From Dyella choica (lineage in GTDB: Bacteria; Pseudomonadota; Gammaproteobacteria; Xanthomonadales; Rhodanobacteraceae), in the NCBI RefSeq assembly GCF_003977665.1, contig NZ_RYYV01000033.1, positions 1-32,143 on the forward strand: a DNA stretch of 32,143 nucleotides. The letters are read 5' to 3'. The translations under genes and the position numbers were made by a program. Under the pieces are notes generated by a model that was given only the letters and a program-made list of their open reading frames with translations, searched no databases and had not been told where the DNA came from. Positions 1-6,732 of the stretch are shown here, one piece after another. Each line of letters begins with the position of its first letter. Position 1 is the first letter of the stretch.

Positions 1-18
1 TGGCTGCCGGCTTACTCC

Positions 19-45
19 GATCCCGCCCCTTGCCGGAGCGGGATC
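19..45. terminator. GC-rich hairpin at left edge
   Basis: An 8-bp perfect stem (GATCCCGC at 19-26, GCGGGATC at 38-45) encloses an 11-nt loop. It lies 68 bp beyond the 3' end of the leftward peroxiredoxin gene. No T-run follows on either strand, so a role as a rho-independent terminator is only possible. It could equally belong to a gene left of the window. Confidence 0.3.
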
Positions 46-113
46 TTCGAAACCCTACTGAGACTCGACGCTAATCAAGTGCCAAGCAGGGGAGGGGGTA
101 CATTCCGGGCGAC

Positions 114-782
114 TCACGCAACACTGTATTGCTTTAGAACGGGCAACAATTCTTCCGGCTCCGGACGGTGGGTGTAGTCCGGATTCACTTCGGCATACAC
201 GATGGTGCCGTCGGGCGCCACCACGTAGCGGGCCGGAATGGGCAGCGTCCAGCTGTCTTCGCCGTTGAACGCCGGCAGGTTGTTTTTCAGCTGCCTGTAG
301 AGTTCGACCAGATAGTTCGGCAACGCATAGCGAATACCGAAGGCTGCTGCGACGTCATTGTGGGTGTCGCTGAGGATCGGAAAGCTGAGTTTGTGGGTGC
401 GCGTGGACTTCAGGCTGTTCACGGCGATCTGCGGCGAAATCGCCACCAGACTGGCACCGGTTGCGCGAATAGCGGGCAGCGCAGCTTCCAGCGCCTGGAG
501 CTCGAAGTTGCAATACGGACACCATACTCCGCGATAGAAGCTGATCACCAACGGACCTTGCGCAAGCAGTTCCCGTGAGGAGACCGGCTGGCCATGGGCG
601 TCGTTCAAGATGAAGTTCGGCGCCCGGTCGCCGGCCTTCAGGGCGCGGCCGGCCTGGCCCGAGGCGATCAGTTCCTGCGTCGCGCGTTCCATGATCGGGT
701 GGATTTCCGGTGGTGCGTTATAGGGAGGCTTGCCAGCGCGAAAATCCGCCTTGAAGGCGTCGAGAGTGGCTTGCAGTGACAT
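114..782 (-). CDS. Peroxiredoxin-like AhpC/TSA-family protein
   Basis: A 222-residue thioredoxin-fold protein of the AhpC/TSA superfamily, expected to reduce peroxides or other oxidants in the cytoplasm. The strand with the active site reads SFYRGVWCPYC, giving a CxxC pair at C88/C91. This matches the peroxiredoxin-like AhpC/TSA group rather than classical 2-Cys AhpC. No signal peptide is visible. The frame is open 37 codons further upstream, but ATG at 782 is preferred because AGGAG lies 8 nt before it and homology begins there. It lies 107 bp downstream of the RclC-like gene on the same strand and is probably co-transcribed with it. The context (RclC plus an RclR-like regulator) suggests a role in oxidant or hypochlorite defence. 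The reducing partner is unknown. Confidence 0.85.
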   Translation of the reverse strand: MSLQATLDAFKADFRAGKPPYNAPPEIHPIMERATQELIASGQAGRALKAGDRAPNFILNDAHGQPVSSRELLAQGPLVISFYRGVWCPYCNFELQALEAALPAIRATGASLVAISPQIAVNSLKSTRTHKLSFPILSDTHNDVAAAFGIRYALPNYLVELYRQLKNNLPAFNGEDSWTLPIPARYVVAPDGTIVYAEVNPDYTHRPEPEELLPVLKQYSVA

Positions 783-830
783 GACATGGACTCCTATGAG
801 TTCGAGGTGCATCCATGTTGCTGACCGGCT

Positions 831-851
831 GCCGCGGGCAGAACCCGCGGC
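831..851. other. Intercistronic hairpin
   Basis: A perfect 8-bp stem (GCCGCGGG at 831-838, CCCGCGGC at 844-851) with a 5-nt loop sits between the RclC-like and peroxiredoxin genes. There is no U-tract. It could be a partial terminator or an mRNA processing or stability element that gives the two genes different expression levels. Confidence 0.35.
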
Positions 852-889
852 GCGCGCATAGCTTTCATTCCTGCAAGGAATCCGCCTGC

Positions 890-1378
890 TCAATGGCTGG
901 ACGAAACCGCCCTTGCCACGTCTTCCTTGAGCAGGTAGACCGACACGGCCAGCAGCACTACGTCCTTCATCAGGAACGGAACATTGCCGACCATCGCCGG
1001 GAAACCGCCGGCGGAAGCGGCCCAGCCATTAGGCATGAAGGGAATGATCGTGACCGTCATGATGAAAGTGACGACCGAACCCGCCGCACCCAGCACACCC
1101 AGGCGCTTGTTCCAGAACCCGGCCAGGATCAGCGCGCCGAAGGTCCATTCGGAAACCCCCAGAAAGGTGCTGGCGCCACGGATGCCGAACACCGGATACA
1201 TCCAGGAGATGAGCGGGCCGTTGCTGATATAGGGAATCAGCACCTGGGCCTCGTAGTCGAACCACTTCTGATAGCCGAAGAAGGCAAAGATGATCACCAT
1301 CGAAGCGCGTAGCAGGTGGTAATCGAAATCCTTCTTGAGCAGTCCGGATTGGGCCAGGAAGCGGATGAGCATGTTCAT
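890..1378 (-). CDS. RclC/YkgB-like DUF417 membrane protein
   Basis: A 162-residue inner-membrane protein of the DUF417 (YkgB/RclC) family with about four hydrophobic segments. Recognisable family features are the FFGYQKWFDYEA stretch after the first membrane segment, the NGPLISWMYP stretch, and a conserved KD in the last segment (FLMKDVVLL). E. coli RclC belongs to the rclABC operon needed for survival of reactive chlorine species; its biochemical role is unknown. ATG at 1378 has GAGGA about 8 nt upstream. It is divergent from an AraC regulator of the RclR type, the same arrangement as in E. coli, and upstream of a peroxiredoxin-like gene. No rclA (flavoprotein reductase) or rclB homologue lies in the window. 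I assign the family firmly, the reactive-chlorine role by analogy. Confidence 0.85.
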   Translation of the reverse strand: MNMLIRFLAQSGLLKKDFDYHLLRASMVIIFAFFGYQKWFDYEAQVLIPYISNGPLISWMYPVFGIRGASTFLGVSEWTFGALILAGFWNKRLGVLGAAGSVVTFIMTVTIIPFMPNGWAASAGGFPAMVGNVPFLMKDVVLLAVSVYLLKEDVARAVSSSH

Positions 1379-1494
1379 GGTGACGGTCCTCGATAGGTGG
1401 GCGAATGAATGTGGACACTTTACGCAGCCACCTTGAGCCGGTTAATGTTGTAATAGCTCATATACATGCTAATTCGTCTCAAACGAGGTCCCGC
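1379..1494. promoter_or_regulatory. Divergent promoter region rclC-like / rclR-like
   Basis: A 116-bp non-coding gap between divergent start codons at 1378 (minus) and 1495 (plus). It is noticeably A/T-richer than its flanks around 1440-1485. It should contain both promoters and the operator of the AraC regulator. No convincing -35/-10 pair or operator repeat could be singled out by eye. Confidence 0.5.
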
Positions 1495-2436
1495 ATGTCG
1501 CCACCCCTGGATTGGCTAAGCCGCCTGCTGGAGATCACGCCCGTGCGTGGGCAGCTCGATCTGCGCTGCCTGTATGGCGCGCCCTGGCGTATCGACCAGA
1601 GCGAATCGGCACCCGGCGAAATCCCTTATCACGTGATGCTCGGCGGAACGGCCGTGCTGGAAGACCCTGCCGGGGGAAAACCGCAGCAGCTTGTTGCAGG
1701 CGACATCGTGCTGCTTGCCGACGGCGATGCGCATACCTTGCACGATGGCGGCGGCAGGCGCGCAAAGCGGTCACGCGAGCGTGCCGTAGCGAACCTGGTT
1801 GTCAGCGAAAACGCCGGAGTCGGCGCGCGGCTGGACATGTTGTGCGGCCGCTTCGTGCTTAGCCCCGTGCATGCCCGCTTGCTGCGCGCTTACCTGCCGA
1901 CGCGCTTGATCGCGCACTCGGCCGAACGCACCGAGGGCGCGGCGGATACAGGCCTGCATCTGTCCAACCTGCTGGCGCTGATGCGCGTGGAAACGGGTAG
2001 CGACAGTCTCGGCGGGCGCGCCATGCTCAACGCGCTATCGACGGCGCTGTTCGCACTGACGCTGCGGTTTGCCAGCGAGTCCGACCAGGTGCCGGCGGGA
2101 TTGCTGGCCCTGGCCGGTTATCCGCGGCTGGCGCCGGCGCTGGACGCGCTCTTCCACGACCCCGGACATCCATGGACGCTGCCTGCGCTGGCGCAGCTGT
2201 GCAACATGTCGCGCGCGACCTTCGTGCGCCTGTTCCAGGAAAAGCTTGGCCGTTCGGCCAGCGATCTGTTGACGGACATTCGCATGACGGTGGCGGCGAA
2301 TGAACTGCGTACGTCGTCGGCTTCTACCGGGGCAATTGCCGAGAGCGTGGGCTATCAATCGGAGGCGGCGTTTCAACGGGCCTTCAAGCTGCATATGGGG
2401 GTGACGCCAGCGGGGTGGCGGCGCGGGGGGAATTAG
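1495..2436 (+). CDS. RclR-like AraC-family transcriptional regulator (cupin_6 domain)
   Basis: A 313-residue regulator with an N-terminal cupin_6 sensor domain (about 1-190) and a C-terminal double-HTH AraC domain (about 222-310; MSRATFVRLF in the first HTH, AIAESVGYQSEAAFQRAF in the second). Cysteines fall at C25 (context LDLRCLYG) and C117 (MLCGRFVL). By eye these align with C21 and C89 of E. coli RclR, whose oxidation by HOCl activates it. The spacing is 24 residues longer because of an insertion around residues 84-110 rich in Arg and Gly. ATG at 1495 is preferred over the upstream in-frame ATG at 1405 because of the CGAGG motif 8 nt before it and because homology starts there. It is divergent from the RclC-like gene it probably controls. 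Family confidence is high; the HOCl ligand is inferred. Confidence 0.88.
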   Translation: MSPPLDWLSRLLEITPVRGQLDLRCLYGAPWRIDQSESAPGEIPYHVMLGGTAVLEDPAGGKPQQLVAGDIVLLADGDAHTLHDGGGRRAKRSRERAVANLVVSENAGVGARLDMLCGRFVLSPVHARLLRAYLPTRLIAHSAERTEGAADTGLHLSNLLALMRVETGSDSLGGRAMLNALSTALFALTLRFASESDQVPAGLLALAGYPRLAPALDALFHDPGHPWTLPALAQLCNMSRATFVRLFQEKLGRSASDLLTDIRMTVAANELRTSSASTGAIAESVGYQSEAAFQRAFKLHMGVTPAGWRRGGN

Positions 2437-2467
2437 CTTTCGCCCCCGCCCCTATTCCACGTAACGC

Positions 2468-2541
2468 GTAGGCTGGTTTGCAAAACCCAGCATTGCCATG
2501 CAGGCACCCTGCGCAATGCTGGGATTGTCATCCCAGCCTAC
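2468..2541. repeat. Paired GTAG-type REP element, copy 1
   Basis: A 74-bp element bounded by GTAG and CTAC. The left hairpin is GCTGGTTT-gcaa-AACCCAGC (one mismatch) and the right hairpin is GCTGGGAT-tgtc-ATCCCAGC. It lies between two convergent genes, 31 bp past the AraC stop and 28 bp from the AhpD stop. The arrangement matches REP elements of Xanthomonadales such as the GTAG REPs described in Stenotrophomonas. Confidence 0.9.
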
Positions 2542-2569
2542 GCGCCGTTGCATGCGAGAGTGAGGTGGC

Positions 2570-3112
2570 TTACACCCGCTCCACCGCCGGAAAATCCAGC
2601 GTCGTGTCATTGATGCGATTGAACACGTTGGTGAACGTGATGCCGGCGATCGCCAGGCTGATGTCCACCAGTTGCGCATCCGTGTAGCCAGCCTGCTTGA
2701 TCGCGGCGAAATCCGCGTCACTGAGCGTGCCGCTGCCTTTCACCAGCTTGAGCACGAACTGCAGCAGTGCATCGCGCCTGGCGTCGCCGCTGGCTTCGCC
2801 CTTGCGGATCTGCTTGAGCACATCGGGCTTCAAGCCGGCCAGCTTGCCCATCAGGCTATGCGCTGCTTCACAGTAGTCACAGCCGCTGGCGGCGCTGACG
2901 GCGAGCTTGATGGTTTCCACGTCCTGCTTGGCCAGCGTGCCGCCCGCCAGCACGGCGTCCGCTTGCAGCATGGCCTTCAGCGCGGCCGGGTTGAGGGCGC
3001 CGATGGCGGCGTAGGTGTTGGGCACGCTACCGGCCGCCTTCCTGATTTGCGTATAGACCTCGGCAGTGGCGCCGGTAGCCGTGTCGAGAGCGGGGGTATG
3101 GATGCGAGACAT
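2570..3112 (-). CDS. AhpD-like alkylhydroperoxidase / carboxymuconolactone decarboxylase family protein
   Basis: A 180-residue all-helical AhpD-superfamily protein. The catalytic signature is complete: E66, then C78-D-Y-C81 and H85. This is the same E-x11-C-x2-C-x3-H spacing as the proton relay of mycobacterial AhpD. Such proteins carry peroxidase or disulfide-relay activity in the cytoplasm. ATG at 3112 has GGAG 8 nt upstream. It is divergent from an SDR gene and convergent with the RclR-like gene. Together with the RclC and peroxiredoxin genes it suggests a thiol/oxidant stress cluster. The natural substrate cannot be read from sequence. A second, distinct family member lies at 30128. Confidence 0.88.
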   Translation of the reverse strand: MSRIHTPALDTATGATAEVYTQIRKAAGSVPNTYAAIGALNPAALKAMLQADAVLAGGTLAKQDVETIKLAVSAASGCDYCEAAHSLMGKLAGLKPDVLKQIRKGEASGDARRDALLQFVLKLVKGSGTLSDADFAAIKQAGYTDAQLVDISLAIAGITFTNVFNRINDTTLDFPAVERV

Positions 3113-3338
3113 TGTCGTGACTCCGTTGGGGTTGGGATGGGCTCACTTTAGGCAGGAAGCGCTGGACGCTTAATGCCGCCTCTTCTCAAAAACATGCTCG
3201 TTCGTCTCAACCCTGATCGGGGGAGCTATTCCTGCGAGGACTGGGTGATATCTCCACTCGCCGGCTACCGGCATCGCCGCTACGCGCGCAAAGTTCGCTC
3301 CGGCAACCCACTCACTCATTCATTCCAGGAGCACCGCC
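3113..3338. promoter_or_regulatory. Divergent intergenic region AhpD-like / SDR
   Basis: A 226-bp gap between divergent starts at 3112 and 3339. It must contain both promoters. It ends in an AGGAG ribosome-binding site before 3339. No specific operator is recognised and no small gene is supported. Confidence 0.4.
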
Positions 3339-4088
3339 ATGCATACCCCAGTCGTACTGATCACCGGCGCACTCACCGGCATCGGCCGCGCCACCGCCAT
3401 CGCCTTCGCCAAGGAAGGAGCCCATCTGACGGTCAGCGGCCGTCGCGAAGAAGAAGGCAACGCCTTGGCCGCCGAGCTGCGCGGCATGGGCGTGCAAGCG
3501 GAATTCGTTCGCGCCGACGTCCGTTTCGAAGACGACGTGCGCAAGCTGGTGGAGCAAACCATTGCTCGCTTCGGCCGCCTCGACGTCGCCGTCAACAATG
3601 CCGGCACCGAAGGCGAACTCGCTCCCATCGCCGATCAGACCATCGAGAACTACGAAGGCATTTTCGCCACCAACGTGCTCGGCACGCTGCTGGCGGTGAA
3701 GCACGAGATGCGCGCGATGCTGGCGCAGGGCTCCGGCTCGATCGTCAACCTCTCTTCCGTCGCCGGCAAGGTCGGCATCGCCGGCGCTTCGGTCTATGTG
3801 GCCAGCAAGCATGCAGTGGAAGGCATCACCAAGAGCGCGGCACTCGAAGGCGCCGCCGTGGGCGTGCGCGTCAACGCCGTGGCACCCGGCCCGGTTCAGA
3901 CCAAGATGCTGGACCGCTTCACCGGCGGCAAGGAGGAGAGCAAGGCAGGCTTTCTCGCCTCGATCCCGGCCAAGCGTGCGGCGGATGTGGATGAGATTGC
4001 ACAGACCATCGTGTTTCTGGCCGGCGACAAGGCACGCTATCTGACCGGCCAATCGATCGCGGTGGATGGCGGCTACGTAGCGCAATAG
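3339..4088 (+). CDS. SDR-family NAD(P)-dependent oxidoreductase
   Basis: A 249-residue classical short-chain dehydrogenase/reductase. The cofactor-binding motif is TGALTGIG (T9-G16), followed by NNAG at 86-89. The catalytic residues are S139/S140 in NLSS, and Y153 with K157 (YVASK). The C-terminus has the usual YLTGQSIAVDGG. An Arg at 35-36 after the second strand (SGRREEEG) suggests a preference for NADP(H). ATG at 3339 has AGGAG 8 nt upstream. It is expected to be cytoplasmic. The substrate is not predictable; the divergent AhpD neighbour suggests reduction of reactive carbonyls or a redox-responsive role, but this is only context. Confidence 0.9.
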   Translation: MHTPVVLITGALTGIGRATAIAFAKEGAHLTVSGRREEEGNALAAELRGMGVQAEFVRADVRFEDDVRKLVEQTIARFGRLDVAVNNAGTEGELAPIADQTIENYEGIFATNVLGTLLAVKHEMRAMLAQGSGSIVNLSSVAGKVGIAGASVYVASKHAVEGITKSAALEGAAVGVRVNAVAPGPVQTKMLDRFTGGKEESKAGFLASIPAKRAADVDEIAQTIVFLAGDKARYLTGQSIAVDGGYVAQ

Positions 4089-4119
4089 CAGAGTTTTACC
4101 CTCCCTTGCACGAATTTAC

Positions 4120-4193
4120 GTAGGCTGGGATGGCAATCCCAGCATCGCGCGGGGTGCAAACATGGCAATGCTGGGTTTGACAACCCAGCCTAC
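4120..4193. repeat. Paired GTAG-type REP element, copy 2
   Basis: A 74-bp element 31 bp beyond the SDR stop. The left hairpin is GCTGGGAT-ggca-ATCCCAGC and the right hairpin is GCTGGGTT-tgac-AACCCAGC. The stem base pair at position 7 is swapped (A-T versus T-A) between the two hairpins with pairing kept. Confidence 0.92.
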
Positions 4194-4214
4194 GCCGCTA
4201 CGGGTGATTGAACC

Positions 4215-4243
4215 GAACCACGCCGGCGAGGTATCAACCGTAC
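4215..4243 (+). promoter_or_regulatory. Candidate ECF-type promoter of the sigma operon
   Basis: GAACCA at 4215-4220, a 17-bp spacer, then CCGTAC at 4238-4243. The GAAC-type -35 and CGT-type -10 are the usual ECF sigma pattern, which would fit autoregulation. GAACC is tandemly repeated (4210-4219). The start codon is 26 bp downstream. This was identified by eye only. Confidence 0.35.
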
Positions 4244-4268
4244 AAGCACCAATGTTCGGGGCACGGCC

Positions 4269-4859
4269 ATGCGCCAGGAGCGGGCGGATTCGGCAGGGGG
4301 AAAAGAGAACGTCTCGGTAGACGAGGAGGCGGCCCTGCTCAGCCGTGTGGCGGCTGAGGAGAAGGACGCCTTTGAGGCGCTGTACCGCCTGTACAACCCG
4401 CGCCTGCGCCGCTTCGTGTACGGCGTGACCAAGCAGCTTGCGCTGGTGGAGGAGATCCTCGACGACACCATGATGGTGGTGTGGCGCAAGGCCTATACCT
4501 TCAACCACAGCTCGAAGGTATCCACCTGGATACTCGCCATCGCCTATCGCCAGTCGCTGAAGGCACTCAGACGCCTGGGCCAGCTGCAGCAAACCGAGCA
4601 ATACGAGCAAGAGGATCTGCCTGCGCCCGGCCCCGACGACGCTCTTGAGCAGTTGGAGATGCACAAGCAGCTGGAGCAAGCGCTGGGCAGGCTTTCGCCA
4701 GAGCAGCGCGCGGTGATGGAACTGACTTATTACTTCGGTTACGCCTGCCGTGAAATCGCCGAGATCATGGACTGCCCCGTCGATACGGTGAAAACCCGCA
4801 TGTTCTATGCACGGCGCAAGCTGAGGTCGTCGCTGGCAGCGCAGCGGGAGGCCATATGA
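4269..4859 (+). CDS. ECF-type RNA polymerase sigma-70 factor
   Basis: A 196-residue extracytoplasmic-function sigma factor. Region 2 spans about 34-102 (FEALYRLYNPRLRRFVYG through the DDTMMVVWRKA and TWILAIAYRQSLK motifs). Region 4 spans about 133-186 (LSPEQRAVMELTYYFGY, then the HTH CREIAEIMDCPVDTVKTRMF). There is no region 1.1 or 3. A 20-residue polar N-terminal extension precedes region 2. ATG at 4269 lacks a strong Shine-Dalgarno sequence; a start slightly downstream cannot be excluded. Its stop overlaps the anti-sigma start by 4 nt (ATGA), so the two are translationally coupled. It should direct transcription of its own operon and perhaps other envelope genes when released from the anti-sigma factor. 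Confidence 0.93.
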   Translation: MRQERADSAGGKENVSVDEEAALLSRVAAEEKDAFEALYRLYNPRLRRFVYGVTKQLALVEEILDDTMMVVWRKAYTFNHSSKVSTWILAIAYRQSLKALRRLGQLQQTEQYEQEDLPAPGPDDALEQLEMHKQLEQALGRLSPEQRAVMELTYYFGYACREIAEIMDCPVDTVKTRMFYARRKLRSSLAAQREAI

Positions 4860-5479
4860 GCGGTCGCGTGATCAAGTTCGAAGGTTCGATCCACGCCGAA
4901 GCCGACCGGCTGCTGCCGTGGTACGTGAACGGAACGCTTCAAGCTGATGAACAACTTCACGTCGAACGGCACCTGGCGGAATGCGCGGGCTGCCAGCACG
5001 AGGTGGCATGGTTGCGCGAGGTGCAGAAAGAGTTCGCCGCTCAGGCCGAACAGGATGACGTATCGCCGAAGATGCAGCATCCGCATCAGCGCACGCGAAA
5101 GCAGCGCAGTGCATCCCCTGCTTCATCCATGTGGCGGCGGCGCGAAAAGCGATTGGCCTGGCTCGCGGTAGCGCAGGCCCTGATCATTCTCGCGCTGGGC
5201 GTGATACTACTGAGCCAGCCGCATGTGCGTTATCACACCTTGAGCGCACCGGGTGACAAGGGGGCGCTGCTGGTGGTGGTGTTCGATGCGCAAACCCATG
5301 AAGCGCAGATGCGCACGCTGGTGCGCGAAAGCGGTGCGCGCATCGTGGGCGGCCCCACGGCGGAAGGTGCTTACGTGCTGCGCGTGCCCGATGCGCGCGA
5401 GGCATCCGCACGCAAGATACTGGCCGGCTCGCCGCAGGTCACATTGGTGGAAGATCTCAGCTCGGGTGGCAATCCATGA
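4856..5479 (+). CDS. Membrane anti-sigma factor with zinc-finger (ZAS) domain and prodomain-like tail
   Basis: A 207-residue single-pass protein. The cytoplasmic N-terminus has a zf-HC2 anti-sigma zinc-binding motif, H39-x3-C43-x2-C46, with a further H35. A basic linker (RRREKR) precedes one membrane segment at about 99-120. The periplasmic tail (about 128-201) has a strand-helix-strand-strand-helix-strand pattern: a LLVVVFDA strand, a helix with MRTLVRESGARIVGGP, AYVLRVP, and a final helix ending VTLVEDL. It looks to me like an inhibitor-I9/subtilase prodomain-type fold. The downstream gene is a secreted subtilase and overlaps by 4 nt, so I infer the tail may sense or inhibit that protease. 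Zinc finger and topology are clear; the tail assignment is an inference. Confidence 0.88.
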   Translation: MSGRVIKFEGSIHAEADRLLPWYVNGTLQADEQLHVERHLAECAGCQHEVAWLREVQKEFAAQAEQDDVSPKMQHPHQRTRKQRSASPASSMWRRREKRLAWLAVAQALIILALGVILLSQPHVRYHTLSAPGDKGALLVVVFDAQTHEAQMRTLVRESGARIVGGPTAEGAYVLRVPDAREASARKILAGSPQVTLVEDLSSGGNP

Positions 5480-6723
5480 TGCGCGCCTGGCTGCTCGCTG
5501 CCGTATTCTTCGCGCTAGGCCCTTGTGCCGCAGCGCTGGCGGAAACGCAGCAGCCCACGCAAGTGCTGGTCATGCTGCGTGCAGCCGCGCCACATCTGCA
5601 TGCGGCTGACGGTTATGTCGCCAGCTATACCACCTCCCCCGCCGAGACCGCACACAAGCGCATCGCGCGCGCGCTTGCACGGCAATACGGCCTGCAACTC
5701 GTCGACAGCTGGCCGATGCCGGCGCTCGGACTGGATTGTTTCGTGATGCAGCTCGCGCCCGGCACGTCGGCAAGCGATGTCACCCAATTGCTTTCGCACG
5801 ACACCCGAGTGGAATCGGCCGAACCCAGGCTGGCCTTCCACACCCTGGCCAAGGACGATCCGTTGTATCCGCTGCAGCCGACCGCCAGGCAGTGGCATCT
5901 CGCCGAGTTGCACGCGCTGGCGACCGGTCGAAACGTAAAGGTCGCCGAAGTGGACAGCGGCGTGGATACGACCAATCCGGATCTCACCGGCCAGGTGATC
6001 GAACAACGCAATTTCGTTGACGACGGCGGCTATCGCGCCGAACTGCACGGCACCGAAGTGGCCGGCATCATCGTCGCGCGTGAAGGCAATGGCGTGGGCA
6101 TCGTGGGCATTGCTCCGCAAGCGCGCCTGCTCGCTCTGCGTGCCTGCTGGCAGCTTGCGGACGGCAGCGCGACATCGGCATGCGACAGCTTCACCCTGGC
6201 CAAAGCTTTGCAATATGCGCTGGAAAAACACGTGCAGGTCATCAACCTGAGCCTGACCGGGCCGAATGACCGCTTGCTGCAACGCCTGCTGGATGCGGCG
6301 CTGGCACGGCACATTACGGTGGTGAGCGCGGTGGACGATAACGCTGCCGACGGTGGCTTTCCGGCGTCCCATCCGGGCGTGCTGGCGGTAGCCAGCGAAC
6401 ACTCCCCGATCCAGGTGGCGGGCGCATGGCTGGCACCGGCCGAGGACATTCCCACCACCCAGCCCGGCCCACGCTGGAATCTGGTGAACGGATCGTCATT
6501 TGCGGCGGCGGAGGTCAGCGGCCTGGCCGCACTGCTGCGCGAACTGTCCCCTGACATCACGCTGACGCAGCTGCATGACGCTTTGCACGCAAGGACTGCG
6601 TTAGGCTTGGCCTCAATGCGGCCGATGTCGATCGATGCATGCGCCGCCCTGGCGCAGGTAAGCCGTCGGTGCACCTGCGACTGTGCCTTGGCGCATGCAT
6701 CCTTGGGGAGGCCGCGCCGATGA
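5476..6723 (+). CDS. Secreted S8 (subtilisin-like) serine peptidase
   Basis: A 415-residue exported protease. A Sec signal peptide occupies about 1-22. A prodomain-like region (about 28-118) is followed by the S8 catalytic domain. The triad is D160 (VAEVDSGVD), H191 (HGTEVAGI) and S341 (NGSSFAA). The oxyanion-hole position, normally Asn in an AxGN motif, reads AVDDN with Asp288 at the aligned place; this may alter activity or autoprocessing. The C-terminal tail is unusual, with C389, C399, C401 and C403. Translation is coupled to the anti-sigma gene by an ATGA overlap, and the porin gene begins 9 nt after its stop. It is probably periplasmic or outer-membrane-associated. A natural role would be processing the anti-sigma factor or another envelope substrate in the signalling pathway, which is inference from the operon. 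Confidence 0.88.
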   Translation: MMRAWLLAAVFFALGPCAAALAETQQPTQVLVMLRAAAPHLHAADGYVASYTTSPAETAHKRIARALARQYGLQLVDSWPMPALGLDCFVMQLAPGTSASDVTQLLSHDTRVESAEPRLAFHTLAKDDPLYPLQPTARQWHLAELHALATGRNVKVAEVDSGVDTTNPDLTGQVIEQRNFVDDGGYRAELHGTEVAGIIVAREGNGVGIVGIAPQARLLALRACWQLADGSATSACDSFTLAKALQYALEKHVQVINLSLTGPNDRLLQRLLDAALARHITVVSAVDDNAADGGFPASHPGVLAVASEHSPIQVAGAWLAPAEDIPTTQPGPRWNLVNGSSFAAAEVSGLAALLRELSPDITLTQLHDALHARTALGLASMRPMSIDACAALAQVSRRCTCDCALAHASLGRPRR

Positions 6724-6732
6724 GTAGGCCTT

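Noticed and set aside
3173-3994. Plus-strand 273-codon frame overlapping the SDR gene
   Set aside because: Arg-rich out-of-frame reading of the SDR coding sequence; the SDR frame has all family motifs and a good ribosome-binding site.
5515-6402. Minus-strand 295-codon frame opposite the subtilase
   Set aside because: Antisense shadow; the plus-strand frame carries a complete S8 triad and is embedded in an operon.
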